The notes: a model not told the origin generated them from the letters alone. Shown: positions 48,911-58,084, numbered from the stretch's first letter. The stretch: DNA of 64,000 nt from Vallicoccus soli (GCF_003594885.1 NZ_QZEZ01000005.1:1-64000); one strand, 5' to 3'. Numbers and translations: made by a program.

Positions 48911-49948
48911 ATGCCCCACCGCCCGCGCACCCTGGCCGCCGCCGCGGCCGCCGTCCTCGCGGCGGGGCTGGCCGTGCCCGCCGCCGCCCCCGCCCTGGCC
49001 GCCGGCGGGACCGCCGGGGCGAGCACCGGCGCCGACGGCTGCACCCGCCCGGGCTGGACCGGTGACCGGACCCTGCAGGTCGCGTTCGGCGGGGCGTCGT
49101 ACCCGGTGCTCGTGCACGTGCCCGCGGGCGCCGACCGCCACGAGCGGCTGCCGGTCGTGCTCGACCTGCACGGCAGCTCGAGCAACGGCCCGACGCAGGC
49201 GGACATCTCCGACCTGCGCGACGTCGCCGACGCGCACGGCTTCCTCGCCGTCGCGCCGACCGCCGCGATCCCGCTGGCCCCGGCCGACCCGCCGGACCCC
49301 GACGGCGCCTGGGCCTGGAACGTGCCCGGCGTGCCCACCACCGCGGGGCAGTTCCCGCCGCCCGGGGCGCGCGACGACGTCGCGTACCTCGAGCGGGTGC
49401 TCGACGTCGTCCAGCGCCGGCTCTGCGGCGACCCCGACCGCTCGTACGCCACGGGCTTCTCCGGCGGCGGGCGGATGGCCTCGGCGCTCGCCTGCCGCAT
49501 CCCCGACCGCATCGCCGCCGTCGCCCCCGTCGCGGGGCTGCGCGCCGGGCGCCCCGACCCGGACGACGTGAGCGTGCCGGAGGTCGAGGACTGCACCCCC
49601 GGCCGCGCCGTCCCGGTCATCACCTTCCACGGCCAGCAGGACCAGGTGAACCCGTACGGCGGCTCGCCGGACCTGCGCTGGGGCTACGCCGTGCCGGTCG
49701 CGGTGCAGGCCTGGGCGCGGATCGACGGGTGCCGCCGCGGGCCGGTGGCCACGCAGCTGTCCGAGCACGTCACCCGCTTCGCGTACGACCGCTGCCGCGA
49801 CGGCGCCCGGGTGGTCCTGCACCGCATCAGCGACGGCGGGCACACCTGGCCCGGCACCGACGCGGCGCTGCCGGGGCTCGGCCTGGTGAGCCAGGAGGTG
49901 CACGCGTCGCGCACGATGTGGCGGTTCCTCAGCCGCTTCTCGCTCTGA
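48911..49948 (+). CDS. Secreted PHB depolymerase/esterase-like hydrolase (LpqC type)
   Basis: A 345-residue exported alpha/beta hydrolase. The signal peptide (~1-33) is followed by VVLDLHGSSSNG (oxyanion side), GFSGGGRMAS with the nucleophile Ser (GxSxG), TFHGQQDQVNPYGG (Asp region) and DGGHTWPG with the catalytic His. This is the pattern of secreted PHB depolymerase/feruloyl esterase-like enzymes. ATG 48911 was chosen over an upstream ATG because AGGAGAG is 5-10 nt before it and the signal peptide starts there. Natural substrate unknown. Confidence 0.85.
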   Translation: MPHRPRTLAAAAAAVLAAGLAVPAAAPALAAGGTAGASTGADGCTRPGWTGDRTLQVAFGGASYPVLVHVPAGADRHERLPVVLDLHGSSSNGPTQADISDLRDVADAHGFLAVAPTAAIPLAPADPPDPDGAWAWNVPGVPTTAGQFPPPGARDDVAYLERVLDVVQRRLCGDPDRSYATGFSGGGRMASALACRIPDRIAAVAPVAGLRAGRPDPDDVSVPEVEDCTPGRAVPVITFHGQQDQVNPYGGSPDLRWGYAVPVAVQAWARIDGCRRGPVATQLSEHVTRFAYDRCRDGARVVLHRISDGGHTWPGTDAALPGLGLVSQEVHASRTMWRFLSRFSL

Positions 49949-49962
49949 GGGCGGGAAACCCG

Positions 49963-49992
49963 CTGACAACGCCGTCACGGGTCCCCTAGCCT
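49963..49992 (+). promoter_or_regulatory. Promoter of the carbonic anhydrase gene
   Basis: CTGACA (49963-49968), an 18-nt spacer and TAGCCT (49987-49992) form a good sigma-70 type promoter. A small GCGGG-AAA-CCCGC hairpin (49951-49963) just upstream may end the esterase mRNA. Confidence 0.6.
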
Positions 49993-50054
49993 GCGCGGCG
50001 TCGTGGTCCCGGCGCACCGGACCGGGGCACGCCGTCGCACGGGGGACGAGGAGC

Positions 50055-50774
50055 ATGGGGACGCAGGGGATGGACCGGCGCGGGGCGATGGCCGCCCTCG
50101 CGCTGGCGGGGGTCGGGACCGCGGTCGGCGCGCCGGCCGCGGTCGGCGCGGTCGGCGCGGTCGGCGCGGGGCAGGACGAGGACTGGCCGACGACGGCGCA
50201 GCAGGCGCTGCGGCGGCTGCTGCGCGGCAACGCGCGCTTCGCCGCGGGCCGGGCGCGGCACCGCGGGCAGGACGTGGACGCGGTCCACGAGACCGCGGGC
50301 GGGCAGCACCCGTACGTGATCATGCTGGGCTGCTCGGACTCGCGCGTGCCGCCGGAGATCGTCTTCGACGAGGGCGTGGGCGCGGTCTTCGACCAGCGGG
50401 TCGCCGGCGGCATCGTCGGCCCGGCGGTCCTCGGCAGCATCGAGTTCGCGGTCGGGGAGTTCGCCCCGCCGCTGCTCGTCGTGCTCGGGCACGAGCGGTG
50501 CGGCGCGGTGGCGGCGACCGCCGAGGTGGTCGAGCACGGCGGGCACGCACCGGAGCACGTCCAGACGATCGTCGACGCGATCCGCCCGGCGGTGCTCGCC
50601 GTGCGCGACGAGCCCGGCGACCTCGTCGAGAACGCGGTGCGCGAGAACACCCGGCTGGTCGCCCGCCGGCTCGTGCGGCGCAGCGGGATCATCCGCGAGG
50701 CGGTGCAGGGCGGCCGGCTCGAGGTCCTGGCGGCCCGCTACGACCTCGACACGGGGCGCGTGCGCCTGCTGTAG
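50055..50774 (+). CDS. Beta-class carbonic anhydrase (probably exported)
   Basis: A 239-residue beta-type carbonic anhydrase interconverting CO2 and bicarbonate. Zinc ligands are C93 and D95 in CSDSRVPPE, and H146 and C149 in GHERCGAV. GVGAVFDQRVAGGI lies between. The N-terminal ~40 residues begin MDRRGAMAALALAGVG, twin-arginine-like and followed by an Ala/Gly/Val stretch of tandem AVG, so the protein may be exported by the Tat route. ATG preceded by GAGGAG. Convergent with the next gene after a 4-nt gap. Confidence 0.92.
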   Translation: MGTQGMDRRGAMAALALAGVGTAVGAPAAVGAVGAVGAGQDEDWPTTAQQALRRLLRGNARFAAGRARHRGQDVDAVHETAGGQHPYVIMLGCSDSRVPPEIVFDEGVGAVFDQRVAGGIVGPAVLGSIEFAVGEFAPPLLVVLGHERCGAVAATAEVVEHGGHAPEHVQTIVDAIRPAVLAVRDEPGDLVENAVRENTRLVARRLVRRSGIIREAVQGGRLEVLAARYDLDTGRVRLL

Positions 50775-50778
50775 CCGC

Positions 50779-51606
50779 TCAGCCCGCGACCCGGGCCAGC
50801 ACCGCCGCCGCGACGGTGCCGGCCCGGGTCTCGGGCAGCCAGTGCCCGGCACCCTCGAGCACCTCGAAGCGGTAGTCGGCGGCGACGTGCTCCCCGGTGC
50901 GCTCGGCGGCCGTGCGCCCCAGGGCGGCGTCGCGCGAGCCCCAGAGGTAGGTCGTCGGCACCCGCGCCGGCCCGGCGCCGAGCCCGCCGGCCAGCGGCAG
51001 CGCGCGGTACCAGCCGAGCGCCGCGGACAGCGCGCCCGGCTCGCGCATGCGGGCGACGTACTCCCGGGCGTGGCGCTCGGGCAGCCCGCTCGCGCGCAGC
51101 AGGCGGTGCAGCGGTGCCCCGCCGCGGGCCAGCAGGAGCGCCTCGGGCAGGGCGGGCAGCTGGAGAAGGCCCATGTACGACGAGCGCAGCGCCTGGTCGC
51201 CGACCAGCGCCGCGGTGCGCAGGGCGCCGGGGTGCGGCGTGCTCAGCACGGTCGCGCTGAGCAGCCGGTCCGGGTGCGCCCCGGCGAGCAGCCAGGCGAC
51301 GGCACCGCCCCAGTCGTGCCCGACCACGTGCGCCCGCTCGACCTCGGCCGCGTCGAGCAGCGCGAGCGCGTCCGCGACGACCTCGCCCAGCCGGTACGCC
51401 CGCCGCCCCCGCGGCCGCGCCGTGGCCGCGTAGCCCCGCTGGTCGGGGACGAGGGTGCGCAGCCCGGCCGCGTGCAGCGCCGGGACCACGGCGTCGTACG
51501 CCGCCCCGGTCTGCGGCCAGCCGTGCAGCAGCACCACGGCCTCGCCGTCGCGGGGGCCCTCGTCGCGCACGGGCAGGAGCAGGCCGTCACGGGCGTACGT
51601 GTGCAT
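50779..51606 (-). CDS. Alpha/beta hydrolase, epoxide hydrolase-like
   Basis: A 275-residue alpha/beta hydrolase. [15 protein letters not shown] is the oxyanion loop (HGxP). [12 protein letters not shown] carries an Asp nucleophile, which marks epoxide hydrolases and haloalkane dehalogenases rather than esterases. GAGHWLPE holds the catalytic His. ATG 51606 was preferred to one 45 bp upstream because the family N-terminus starts at [17 protein letters not shown]. Substrate unknown. Confidence 0.85.
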   Translation of the reverse strand: MHTYARDGLLLPVRDEGPRDGEAVVLLHGWPQTGAAYDAVVPALHAAGLRTLVPDQRGYAATARPRGRRAYRLGEVVADALALLDAAEVERAHVVGHDWGGAVAWLLAGAHPDRLLSATVLSTPHPGALRTAALVGDQALRSSYMGLLQLPALPEALLLARGGAPLHRLLRASGLPERHAREYVARMREPGALSAALGWYRALPLAGGLGAGPARVPTTYLWGSRDAALGRTAAERTGEHVAADYRFEVLEGAGHWLPETRAGTVAAAVLARVAG

Positions 51607-51664
51607 GCCCCGCTCCTGCCCCGGCGCGCGGGCGCCAGACCGCCTCGCCACGGACCGCCCGGGC

Positions 51665-51751
51665 CCGCGACCGCCATCCCCGCACGACCGCGGCGGGGGA
51701 GGGGGCGTCCGGGCACGGTCGCGGCGGGGACCACCCCGCGGCGATCGTGCG
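51665..51751. repeat. Degenerate copies of the GATC-core repeat in both orientations
   Basis: GACC/GGTC/GATC-centred units followed by CGGGG-type stretches occur at 51686, 51717 and (reverse orientation) 51743. The 22-bp spacing is not kept here. Same family as near 29.2, 56.5 and 63.5 kb. Confidence 0.5.
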
Positions 51752-51783
51752 GCGATGGCGCTCCGGGTCCTCGCGGGGGAGGG

Positions 51784-52446
51784 TCAGTCCTCGAGGCCGG
51801 CGAGGACGGCCTCGGTGCCGGAGAGGCCCAGGCGGGTGGCGCCGGCCTCGACCATGGCCAGGGCGGTCGCGGTGTCGCGGATGCCGCCGGACGCCTTGAC
51901 GCCGAGGCGGCCGCCGACGGTCGCGGCCATGAGGCGCACCGCCTCGACGGTGGCGCCGCCGGCCGCGGAGAAGCCCGTCGAGGTCTTGACGAAGTCCGCG
52001 CCCGCGGCCTCGCTCGCCTCGCACGCCGCGACGACCTGCTCGTCGGTGAGCGCGGCCGACTCGATGATCACCTTGAGCACGACGGGCGCGGGGGCGGCGG
52101 CGCGCACCGCCGCGATGTCCGCGCGCACCTGCACCCAGTCCCCGGCGACGGCGGCGCCGAGGTCGATGACCATGTCGACCTCGGTGGCCCCGTCCGCGAC
52201 GGCCTGCGCCGCCTCGGCGGCCTTGACCGGGCTGCGGTGGGCGCCCGAGGGGAAGCCGACGACCGCGCACAGGCCCAGCCCGTCGGGCAGGGTGCCCGTG
52301 GGCAGCGGCAGGCGCGACGGCGAGACGCAGGCGGTGGCGGCGCCGAGCCGGCCCGCGTCGGCGACGGTGCGCTCGACCTGGGCGGGCGTCGCCTCGGGGC
52401 GCAGCAGGGTGTGGTCGACGAGGGCGGCCAGCTCGGAGCGCTTCAC
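51784..52446 (-). CDS. deoC: Deoxyribose-phosphate aldolase
   Basis: A 220-residue class I aldolase cleaving 2-deoxyribose-5-phosphate to glyceraldehyde-3-phosphate and acetaldehyde. [13 protein letters not shown] holds one catalytic Lys and [14 protein letters not shown] the Schiff-base Lys. [21 protein letters not shown] is the phosphate site, and [13 protein letters not shown] begins the barrel. The GTG at 52446 was chosen on family length. It completes deoxynucleoside breakdown with deoA and the sugar mutase. Confidence 0.95.
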   Translation of the reverse strand: MKRSELAALVDHTLLRPEATPAQVERTVADAGRLGAATACVSPSRLPLPTGTLPDGLGLCAVVGFPSGAHRSPVKAAEAAQAVADGATEVDMVIDLGAAVAGDWVQVRADIAAVRAAAPAPVVLKVIIESAALTDEQVVAACEASEAAGADFVKTSTGFSAAGGATVEAVRLMAATVGGRLGVKASGGIRDTATALAMVEAGATRLGLSGTEAVLAGLED

Positions 52447-52519
52447 GGGCGCCGATCCTGCCACGCGCCCGGGCGCCCGCGGCGCGGACCGCCGGGGCCG
52501 CGGTGGCATCATCGGCGCG

Positions 52520-54484
52520 GTGAGCCGCGCCGACGCCGTCCCCGGGGACCTGCTCGACCGTGCCGCGGAGGTGCTCGCCGGCGAGCCCGAGCACGACCGC
52601 GAGCTGTTCCTCGCCCGGCTGCGGCGGCACTGGCCGGACCTGCTGTCCGGGCTCGAGGCGGCGTACGGCGACGCGGCCCCGGCCGCCGCCGCCCGCGCGG
52701 TCGATGTCGCGGCCCGCCGCGCGGTCGAGCGCCCGGCCGACCTGCGCCTGCTCGACCTGCGCCGCCTCGTCGACCCCGACTGGTTCCAGGCGCCGTCGAT
52801 GCTCGGCTACGCCTGCTACGCCGACCGCTTCGGGGGCACGCTCGCCGGCGTCGCCGAGCGCGCGGGCTACCTGCGCGAGCTGGGCGTGACGTACCTGCAC
52901 CTCATGCCGCTGCTCGCGCCGCGCCCGGCGCCGAACGACGGCGGCTACGCCGTGCAGGACTACCGGCGGGTGCGCGAGGACCTCGGCACGATGGACGACC
53001 TCGCCGACCTGGCGGCGGTGCTGCGCGCCCAGGGGGTGTCGCTGGTCCTGGACCTCGTGCTCAACCACGTGGCCCGCGAGCACGAGTGGGCGGTGCGGGC
53101 GCGGGCGGGCGAGGAGCGGTACCGCGGCTACTTCCACGTGCACCCCGACCGCGCGGTGCCGGACGCGTTCGAGCGGACGCTGCCCGAGGTGTTCCCGGAC
53201 TTCGCGCCCGGCAGCTTCACGTGGGACGACGACCTCCGCGGCTGGGTGTGGACGACGTTCAACGCCTGGCAGTGGGACCTCGACTGGCACAACCCCGAGG
53301 TGTTCCTCGAGCTGGCCGACGTCGTGTGCCACCTGGCGAACCAGGGCGTGGAGGTGCTGCGCCTCGACGCCATCGCCTTCCTGTGGAAGCGGCTCGGCAC
53401 CGACTGCCAGAACCAGCCGGAGGTGCACGCGCTGACGCAGGCGCTGCGCGCGGTGGCGCGCGTCCAGGCGCCGGCGCTGGCGTTCAAGGCCGAGGCGATC
53501 GTCGGCCCCGACGACCTGGCGCACTACCTCGGGGTGGGCCGGCACGCCGGCAAGGTGAGCGACCTGGCGTACCACAACACGCTCATGGTCCAGGTGTGGT
53601 CCTCGCTGGCCGCGCGCGACGCCCGGCTGCTCACGACCGCGCTGCGCCGCTTCCCGCCGAAGCCGCCGACGACCGCGTGGGGGACGTACGTGCGCTGCCA
53701 CGACGACATCGGCTGGGCCGTCTCCGACGAGGACGCCGCGGCGGTCGGCTGGGACGGGGCGGCGCACCGGCGCTTCCTGTCGGACTTCTACTCCGGGGAG
53801 TTCCCGGGGTCGTTCGCCCGGGGGCTGGTGTTCCAGCACAACCCCGCCACGGGGGACCGGCGGATCAGCGGCACGGCCGCCTCGCTGGCGGGGCTCGAGC
53901 GGGCCCTCGACGAGGACGACCCGCACGCGGCGGAGCTCGCCGTGCGGCGCCTGCTGCTCGCCCACCACGTCGTGCTCGGGCACGGCGGCGTGCCCCTCGT
54001 GTGGATGGGCGACGAGCTGGGCCTGCTCAACGACCGCGACTGGGCGCAGGACCCGGCGCACGCCGGCGACAACCGCTGGGTGCACCGACCCCGGATGCCG
54101 TGGGACGTCGCCGAGCGGCGCCACCGGGAGGGGACGGTCGAGCACCGCCTCTTCCACGGCCTGCGCGCGGCGGTGCGGGCCCGGGCCGGGCTCCCCGCGA
54201 TGCACGCGTCGGTCGAGGCCGAGGCGCTGGACCCGCCGCTGCCGGGCGTGCTCATGACGCGCCGGCGCCACCCCGAGCAGACCCTCGTCTGCCTCTACAA
54301 CCTCACCGAGCACGACCAGTGGGTGCCGCGCGGGCTGGTCCCGCTCGGCGGTGCGCTGCGCGACGAGCTCGCCGGGCAGCCCGCCGGGGAGGCCGACGGG
54401 ACGCTGCTGCTGACGCCGTACCGCGCCCTGTGGCTGACCGGGGACGCGGGCGGGGAACCGGCGCGCGACCCGGCGGGGACGTGA
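52520..54484 (+). CDS. GH13 amylosucrase-like alpha-glucanotransferase
   Basis: A 654-residue glycoside hydrolase family 13 protein of the amylosucrase/sucrose hydrolase branch. An N-terminal helical region (~1-90) precedes the barrel. [14 protein letters not shown] is region [13 protein letters not shown] region II with the Asp nucleophile, and FKAEAIVG region III with the Glu acid. VRCHDDIGW is region IV with the His-Asp pair. It should act on sucrose, making a glucan or hydrolysing it; substrate is inferred. GTG just after CATCAT (7 nt), possibly leaderless. Confidence 0.88.
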   Translation: MSRADAVPGDLLDRAAEVLAGEPEHDRELFLARLRRHWPDLLSGLEAAYGDAAPAAAARAVDVAARRAVERPADLRLLDLRRLVDPDWFQAPSMLGYACYADRFGGTLAGVAERAGYLRELGVTYLHLMPLLAPRPAPNDGGYAVQDYRRVREDLGTMDDLADLAAVLRAQGVSLVLDLVLNHVAREHEWAVRARAGEERYRGYFHVHPDRAVPDAFERTLPEVFPDFAPGSFTWDDDLRGWVWTTFNAWQWDLDWHNPEVFLELADVVCHLANQGVEVLRLDAIAFLWKRLGTDCQNQPEVHALTQALRAVARVQAPALAFKAEAIVGPDDLAHYLGVGRHAGKVSDLAYHNTLMVQVWSSLAARDARLLTTALRRFPPKPPTTAWGTYVRCHDDIGWAVSDEDAAAVGWDGAAHRRFLSDFYSGEFPGSFARGLVFQHNPATGDRRISGTAASLAGLERALDEDDPHAAELAVRRLLLAHHVVLGHGGVPLVWMGDELGLLNDRDWAQDPAHAGDNRWVHRPRMPWDVAERRHREGTVEHRLFHGLRAAVRARAGLPAMHASVEAEALDPPLPGVLMTRRRHPEQTLVCLYNLTEHDQWVPRGLVPLGGALRDELAGQPAGEADGTLLLTPYRALWLTGDAGGEPARDPAGT

Positions 54485-54543
54485 CCCGGGACGCCCCCGG
54501 CGCCTAGCCTGCCTGGACGACGCCCCCGGCGAGAGGACAGCAC

Positions 54544-55134
54544 GTGCGGTCGGACCTGTCCGAGAGGTTGCTCTTCCTGCGCTCGTTCGTCGCGCACCCG
54601 CGGCGGGTCGGCGCGGTGCTGCCGACGTCGGGGCGGGCGGTCGCCGACATGCTGGCGATGGCCGACGTGCCGGCGGCGCGCCTCGTCGTCGAGCTGGGGG
54701 CCGGCACCGGCTCGCACACCGGGCCCCTGCTGCGGCGGATGGCGCCCGACGCGCGCCTCGTCGCCTTCGAGATCGACCCCGCGATGGCCGACGCCCTGCG
54801 GGCCAAGCTTCCCGACCCGCGCCTCACGGTCGTCACCGGCTCCGCCGAGGACGTCGCCGAGGTGCTGGGGGACGAGCGGCCCGAGGTCGTCGTCTCGGCG
54901 CTGCCGTTCACCTCGCTGCCGCACGGGCTCGGGCGGCGGATCCTCGAGCGCACGGCGCAGGTGCTCGCGCCGGGCGGGGCGCTGCTGGTGCTGCAGTACT
55001 CCCCGCTCATCGCCCGCGACCTCGGCCGGCTCTTCGCCTCCGTGCAGCGGCGGGTCAGCCCGCTCAACGTGCCGCCGGCGGTGCTGTACGCGTGCCGGGA
55101 CCCGCGCCCCGGCGCCCCGGGCGCTCCGCGGTGA
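54544..55134 (+). CDS. Phospholipid N-methyltransferase-like SAM enzyme
   Basis: A 196-residue class I SAM methyltransferase. FLRSFVAHPRRVGAVLPTSGRAVADML is the characteristic N-terminus of the phospholipid N-methyltransferase (PmtA) family, given here only in part; VVELGAGTGSHTGPLL is the SAM loop and SALPFTSLPHG matches motif IV. It overlaps psd by 4 nt (GTGA). Context suggests that it methylates phosphatidylethanolamine. An rRNA-adenine methyltransferase-like role remains possible. GTG start with GAGAGGA. Confidence 0.78.
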   Translation: MRSDLSERLLFLRSFVAHPRRVGAVLPTSGRAVADMLAMADVPAARLVVELGAGTGSHTGPLLRRMAPDARLVAFEIDPAMADALRAKLPDPRLTVVTGSAEDVAEVLGDERPEVVVSALPFTSLPHGLGRRILERTAQVLAPGGALLVLQYSPLIARDLGRLFASVQRRVSPLNVPPAVLYACRDPRPGAPGAPR

Positions 55135-55772
55135 GCCGGCGGACCTGGCCGATCGCCCGGCGGTACGCCGTCGCCCCGCTCGCGCTGGGGCTGCCGCTCG
55201 CCGTGGCCGGGCGGCGCACCGGGTGGGCGCTGCTCGCTGCCGGCGGCGCCGTCGTCGCCTTCTTCCGCGACCCCGAGCGGCCGCTGCCCAGCGACCCCGC
55301 GCTCGTCGTGGCGGCGTCGGACGGGTTCGTCACCGGCGTCGACGAGGACGTCGAGGAGCCGTGGCTGCCCGGCGGCCGCGCGACGCGGGTGACGGTCTTC
55401 CTCTCGCTCACCGACGTGCACGTCAACCGCAGCCCCGTGGCGGGCCGGCTCGAGCGCGAGGAGCGGCTCGGCTCCGGGTTCGCGCCGGCCCTCTTCGCGG
55501 GCGCGCAGGACAACCGGCGCAACCGGCTGCTGCTCGACGGCCCGGCGGGGCCGGTCGTCGTCGTGCAGGTCGCCGGGGCGCTCGCGCGCACCATCACCAA
55601 CTGGGTGCGCGTCGGCGACCGGGTCGCCGCGGGAGAGCGGCTCGGCCTCATCCACTTCGGCTCGCGCACCGACGTGCTGCTCCCGCCGGGCGCCGCGGAC
55701 GTGCTCGTGCGCAAGGGCACCAGGGTCACCGCGGGGGTCACCCCGCTCGCCCGGCTGCGCGGGCGGGGCTGA
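55131..55772 (+). CDS. psd: Phosphatidylserine decarboxylase (short type)
   Basis: A 213-residue pro-enzyme of the compact (archaeal-like) PSD type, turning phosphatidylserine into phosphatidylethanolamine. FFRDPERPLPSDP and FLSLTDVHVNRSPVAG are family blocks. HFGSRTDVLLP contains the Gly-Ser pair where self-cleavage makes the pyruvoyl cofactor. Two N-terminal membrane segments (~10-45). GTG overlaps the methyltransferase stop; pssA follows after 1 nt. Confidence 0.92.
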   Translation: MSRRTWPIARRYAVAPLALGLPLAVAGRRTGWALLAAGGAVVAFFRDPERPLPSDPALVVAASDGFVTGVDEDVEEPWLPGGRATRVTVFLSLTDVHVNRSPVAGRLEREERLGSGFAPALFAGAQDNRRNRLLLDGPAGPVVVVQVAGALARTITNWVRVGDRVAAGERLGLIHFGSRTDVLLPPGAADVLVRKGTRVTAGVTPLARLRGRG

Positions 55773-55773
55773 C

Positions 55774-56517
55774 GTGCGCGAGCACCTGCGGGGCCCGAAC
55801 CTCGTCACGAGCGCCAACCTGGTCCTCGGCCTCGGCGCCCTGCTGCTCGTGCCGCGCCACCTCGGCGCGGCCCTCGCCCTCGTCGTCCTCGCCGCCGTCC
55901 TCGACGTCGTGGACGGCGCGCTGGCCCGGCGGGCCGGTGGCGGTACGGCCTTCGGCGCGCAGCTGGACTCGCTCGCCGACCTCGTCTGCTTCTGCGTCGT
56001 GCCCGCGCTGGCGCTGGCGCGCGCGGCGGACGGCGCGGGCGCCGCCACCCAGGTGCCCGCGGTCGCGGTGGCCGGCGCCTTCCTGCTCGGCGGCGCGTGG
56101 CGCCTCGCGCGCTTCCCGCTGGTGCAGCAGCAGGGCGCCTTCGTCGGGCTGCCCACGCCGGCGGCCGGGGCGCTGCTGCTCCTGCTGCTCGTCCTCGCGC
56201 CGGTGCCCGTCGCCGCGGCGGGCGGGGCGGCGCTCAGCGCCCTCATGGTGAGCACGGTGCGCTTCCCGTCGGTGTTCGCCGCGGCGGCCACGGTGCGGCA
56301 CCCGGGCCTGCGCGAGCGGCGCCCGTTCCGCCAGGTACGGCGCCTGCGGGTCCCGCGCCCGCACGTGCACCGCCCGCAGCTGCGCCGCCCGCACCTGCCG
56401 CGGCCGCACCTGCCCCGGCCCCGGCTGCACCGGCCGCGGCTGCACCGGCCGCGGCTGCACCGGCCGCGGCTTCGCCTGCCGCGCCGGGGCGGCTCGCGCC
56501 CCCGCGCAGGCTCCTGA
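55774..56517 (+). CDS. pssA: CDP-diacylglycerol-serine O-phosphatidyltransferase
   Basis: A 247-residue membrane enzyme making phosphatidylserine from CDP-diacylglycerol and serine. The CDP-alcohol phosphotransferase motif is exact: DG-ALAR-x8-G-x3-D-x3-D (within VVDGALARRAGGG ... FGAQLDSLADL). Five to six membrane segments. The last ~55 residues are unusual: eight consecutive RPxLx-type pentapeptides, highly basic, apparently expanded by 15-bp DNA repeats. It is placed after psd, so synthesis and decarboxylation enzymes are made together. Confidence 0.92.
   Translation: MREHLRGPNLVTSANLVLGLGALLLVPRHLGAALALVVLAAVLDVVDGALARRAGGGTAFGAQLDSLADLVCFCVVPALALARAADGAGAATQVPAVAVAGAFLLGGAWRLARFPLVQQQGAFVGLPTPAAGALLLLLLVLAPVPVAAAGGAALSALMVSTVRFPSVFAAAATVRHPGLRERRPFRQVRRLRVPRPHVHRPQLRRPHLPRPHLPRPRLHRPRLHRPRLHRPRLRLPRRGGSRPRAGS
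56356..56475 (+). repeat. Eight 15-bp (pentapeptide) repeats inside pssA
   Basis: Units encode RPHVH, RPQLR, RPHLP, RPHLP, RPRLH, RPRLH, RPRLH and RPRLR. The later copies are nearly identical in DNA (CGGCTGCACCGGCCG units at 56422, 56437 and 56452), suggesting recent slippage. Confidence 0.85.
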
Positions 56518-56523
56518 GCCGAG

Positions 56524-56570
56524 CCCCCGGCGCCGATCGTGCGCGCGGCCGGCGCGGATCATGCGCACGA
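56524..56570 (-). repeat. Two copies of the 22-bp GATC-core repeat
   Basis: GATC at 56535 and 56557 are exactly 22 bp apart, in the reverse orientation, just after the pssA stop. The rest of the gap to the next gene shows nothing else. Confidence 0.65.
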
Positions 56571-56594
56571 CCGCCCGCGCCCCCTCGCGCGGCC

Positions 56595-57170
56595 TCAGCC
56601 GACGGCGGCGAGGAACCGCAGGACGCGCTCGACGAGCAGCGAGGTGGCCGCGGCGTCGTACCCCGGCAGGCTGCTGTCGAGGAAGAGGTGCTCGTCGCCG
56701 GGGTAGAGGAAGAGCTCGGCGCCGGCGCCCGCCGCGAGGGCGCGGGCCGCGTCGAGGTCGCCCTCGTCGGCGAAGAGCGGGTCCGCCTCCTTGCCGTGGA
56801 CCTGCACCGGCACGCCCGCCGGCCACGGCGCGCCGAGCTCCTCGGGCGGGACGCAGCCGCACAGCAGCAGCGCGCCGCGCGCGCCCGGCCGGGTCTGCGC
56901 GAGCGCCTGCGCGGGCAGCACGCCCAGGGAGATCCCCGCGTGCACGAGCCCGTCGGGCAGGCCCTCGGCGGCGGCCCGCCCGCGCTCGACCACGGTCCCG
57001 AACCCCACCTCGCGCGCGTGCGCGACGCCCGCGTCCAGGTCGGCGAAGGTGCGCCCGTCGTAGAGGTCGGGGACGTGCACCCGGTGCCCGCCCCCGCGCA
57101 GCGCGTCCGCGAGCGCGTGCACCCCGTCGGTCAGCCCCTGCGCGTGGTGGTGCAGCAGCACCTCGGCCAT
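56595..57170 (-). CDS. Dienelactone hydrolase-family protein
   Basis: A 191-residue compact alpha/beta hydrolase. MAEVLLHHHAQGLTDGVHALAD begins it; GISLGVLPAQAL is the nucleophile elbow with Ser in place of the usual Cys. HGKEADPLFADEGD holds the acid and GDEHLFLDSSLPGYD the histidine. Typical length for small DLH-like enzymes in actinobacteria. Substrate unknown; it is divergent from the lyase at 57302 with a palindromic site between. Confidence 0.8.
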   Translation of the reverse strand: MAEVLLHHHAQGLTDGVHALADALRGGGHRVHVPDLYDGRTFADLDAGVAHAREVGFGTVVERGRAAAEGLPDGLVHAGISLGVLPAQALAQTRPGARGALLLCGCVPPEELGAPWPAGVPVQVHGKEADPLFADEGDLDAARALAAGAGAELFLYPGDEHLFLDSSLPGYDAAATSLLVERVLRFLAAVG

Positions 57171-57263
57171 GGCACGCCCCCTCCCGCCGGCGGCACCGGC
57201 GCTGCTCGGTCCGGCGCCCAGGGTGCCCCGCCCCGCCGGGACGGGGCCAGGGGTGGCGACGTC

Positions 57264-57295
57264 CCGACCGGTGGTGCACCACCGGTCGGTACGCT
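57264..57295 (+). promoter_or_regulatory. 26-bp perfect palindrome with adjoining -10 box
   Basis: Positions 57264-57276 (CCGACCGGTGGTG) are the exact reverse complement of 57277-57289. TACGCT follows at 57290-57295, 6 nt before the GTG at 57302, so the dyad sits directly upstream of the -10 box, in the spacer/-35 region of a leaderless promoter. It is a strong operator candidate, for example for a TetR- or GntR-type repressor; no regulator gene is adjacent. Confidence 0.7.
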
Positions 57296-57301
57296 CGCGC
57301 C

Positions 57302-58084
57302 GTGACCACGCTCCAGGACCGCGCCAGGACCCTGCTCGACCTGCACACCGCGGAGGAGGTGCTCGTCCTCGCCAACGTCTGGGACGTCGTCTCGGCCCGG
57401 GTCGTCGCGGGCACCGAGGGGGTGCGCGCCCTCGCCACGGCCTCGCACTCGATCGCCGCGACCTTCGGCTACGAGGACGGCGAGAACATCCCCCTCGAGC
57501 TGCACCTGGACATGGTCGGGCGCATCGCCCGGGCCGTCGACCTGCCGGTCACCATGGACTTCGAGGCCGGGTACGGCGACCCCGGCGCCACCGCCCGGCG
57601 CGCGATCGAGGCCGGCGCGGTCGGCGGCAACCTCGAGGACCGGATGGCGCCGCTCGACGAGGCCGTCGCCGCCGTCGAGGCCGTCGTGGCGGCCGGGCGC
57701 GACGCGGGCATCGACTTCGTGCTCAACGCGCGCACCGACGCGTTCCTGCGCGCGCCGCAGGGCGCCGACCGGGGCGGGCTGCTCGCCGAGGCCGTGCGCC
57801 GCGGGCGCGCGTTCCTCGAGGCCGGCGCGCCGGTCGTCTTCGTCCCCGGCGTCGTCGCCCGCGACGAGGTCGCCCACCTCGCCGACGCGCTCGGCCCCCG
57901 CCGGCTCAGCGTCATCAGCGTCCCGGGCGCCTCGCTGCCGGTGCGCGAGCTGCAGGCGCTGGGCGTCGCCCGCGTCTCCACCGGGCCGTTCGCGCAGCAG
58001 GTGGCCCTCACCGCCCTGCAGGACGCCACCCGCGACCTGCTCGCCGGCGGCGCGCTGCCCGGGGGGACGCGCCGGCTGAACTGA
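57302..58084 (+). CDS. Isocitrate lyase/PEP mutase-family lyase
   Basis: A 260-residue protein of the ICL/PEP-mutase (oxaloacetate hydrolase/methylisocitrate lyase) superfamily. LVLANVWDVVSARVV, DFEAGYGDPG (metal-binding acids), NLEDRM and FVLNARTDAFLRA are the superfamily blocks. The catalytic KKCGH motif of isocitrate lyase is missing, so it is more likely a carbon-phosphorus or carbon-carbon bond enzyme of the PEP-mutase branch. Substrate unknown. GTG start, leaderless promoter under a palindromic operator. Confidence 0.87.
   Translation: MTTLQDRARTLLDLHTAEEVLVLANVWDVVSARVVAGTEGVRALATASHSIAATFGYEDGENIPLELHLDMVGRIARAVDLPVTMDFEAGYGDPGATARRAIEAGAVGGNLEDRMAPLDEAVAAVEAVVAAGRDAGIDFVLNARTDAFLRAPQGADRGGLLAEAVRRGRAFLEAGAPVVFVPGVVARDEVAHLADALGPRRLSVISVPGASLPVRELQALGVARVSTGPFAQQVALTALQDATRDLLAGGALPGGTRRLN

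Noticed and set aside
50110-50170. Short 9-bp repeats in the carbonic anhydrase leader as a regulatory site
   Set aside because: They encode AVG units of the export signal and can be explained by coding composition alone.
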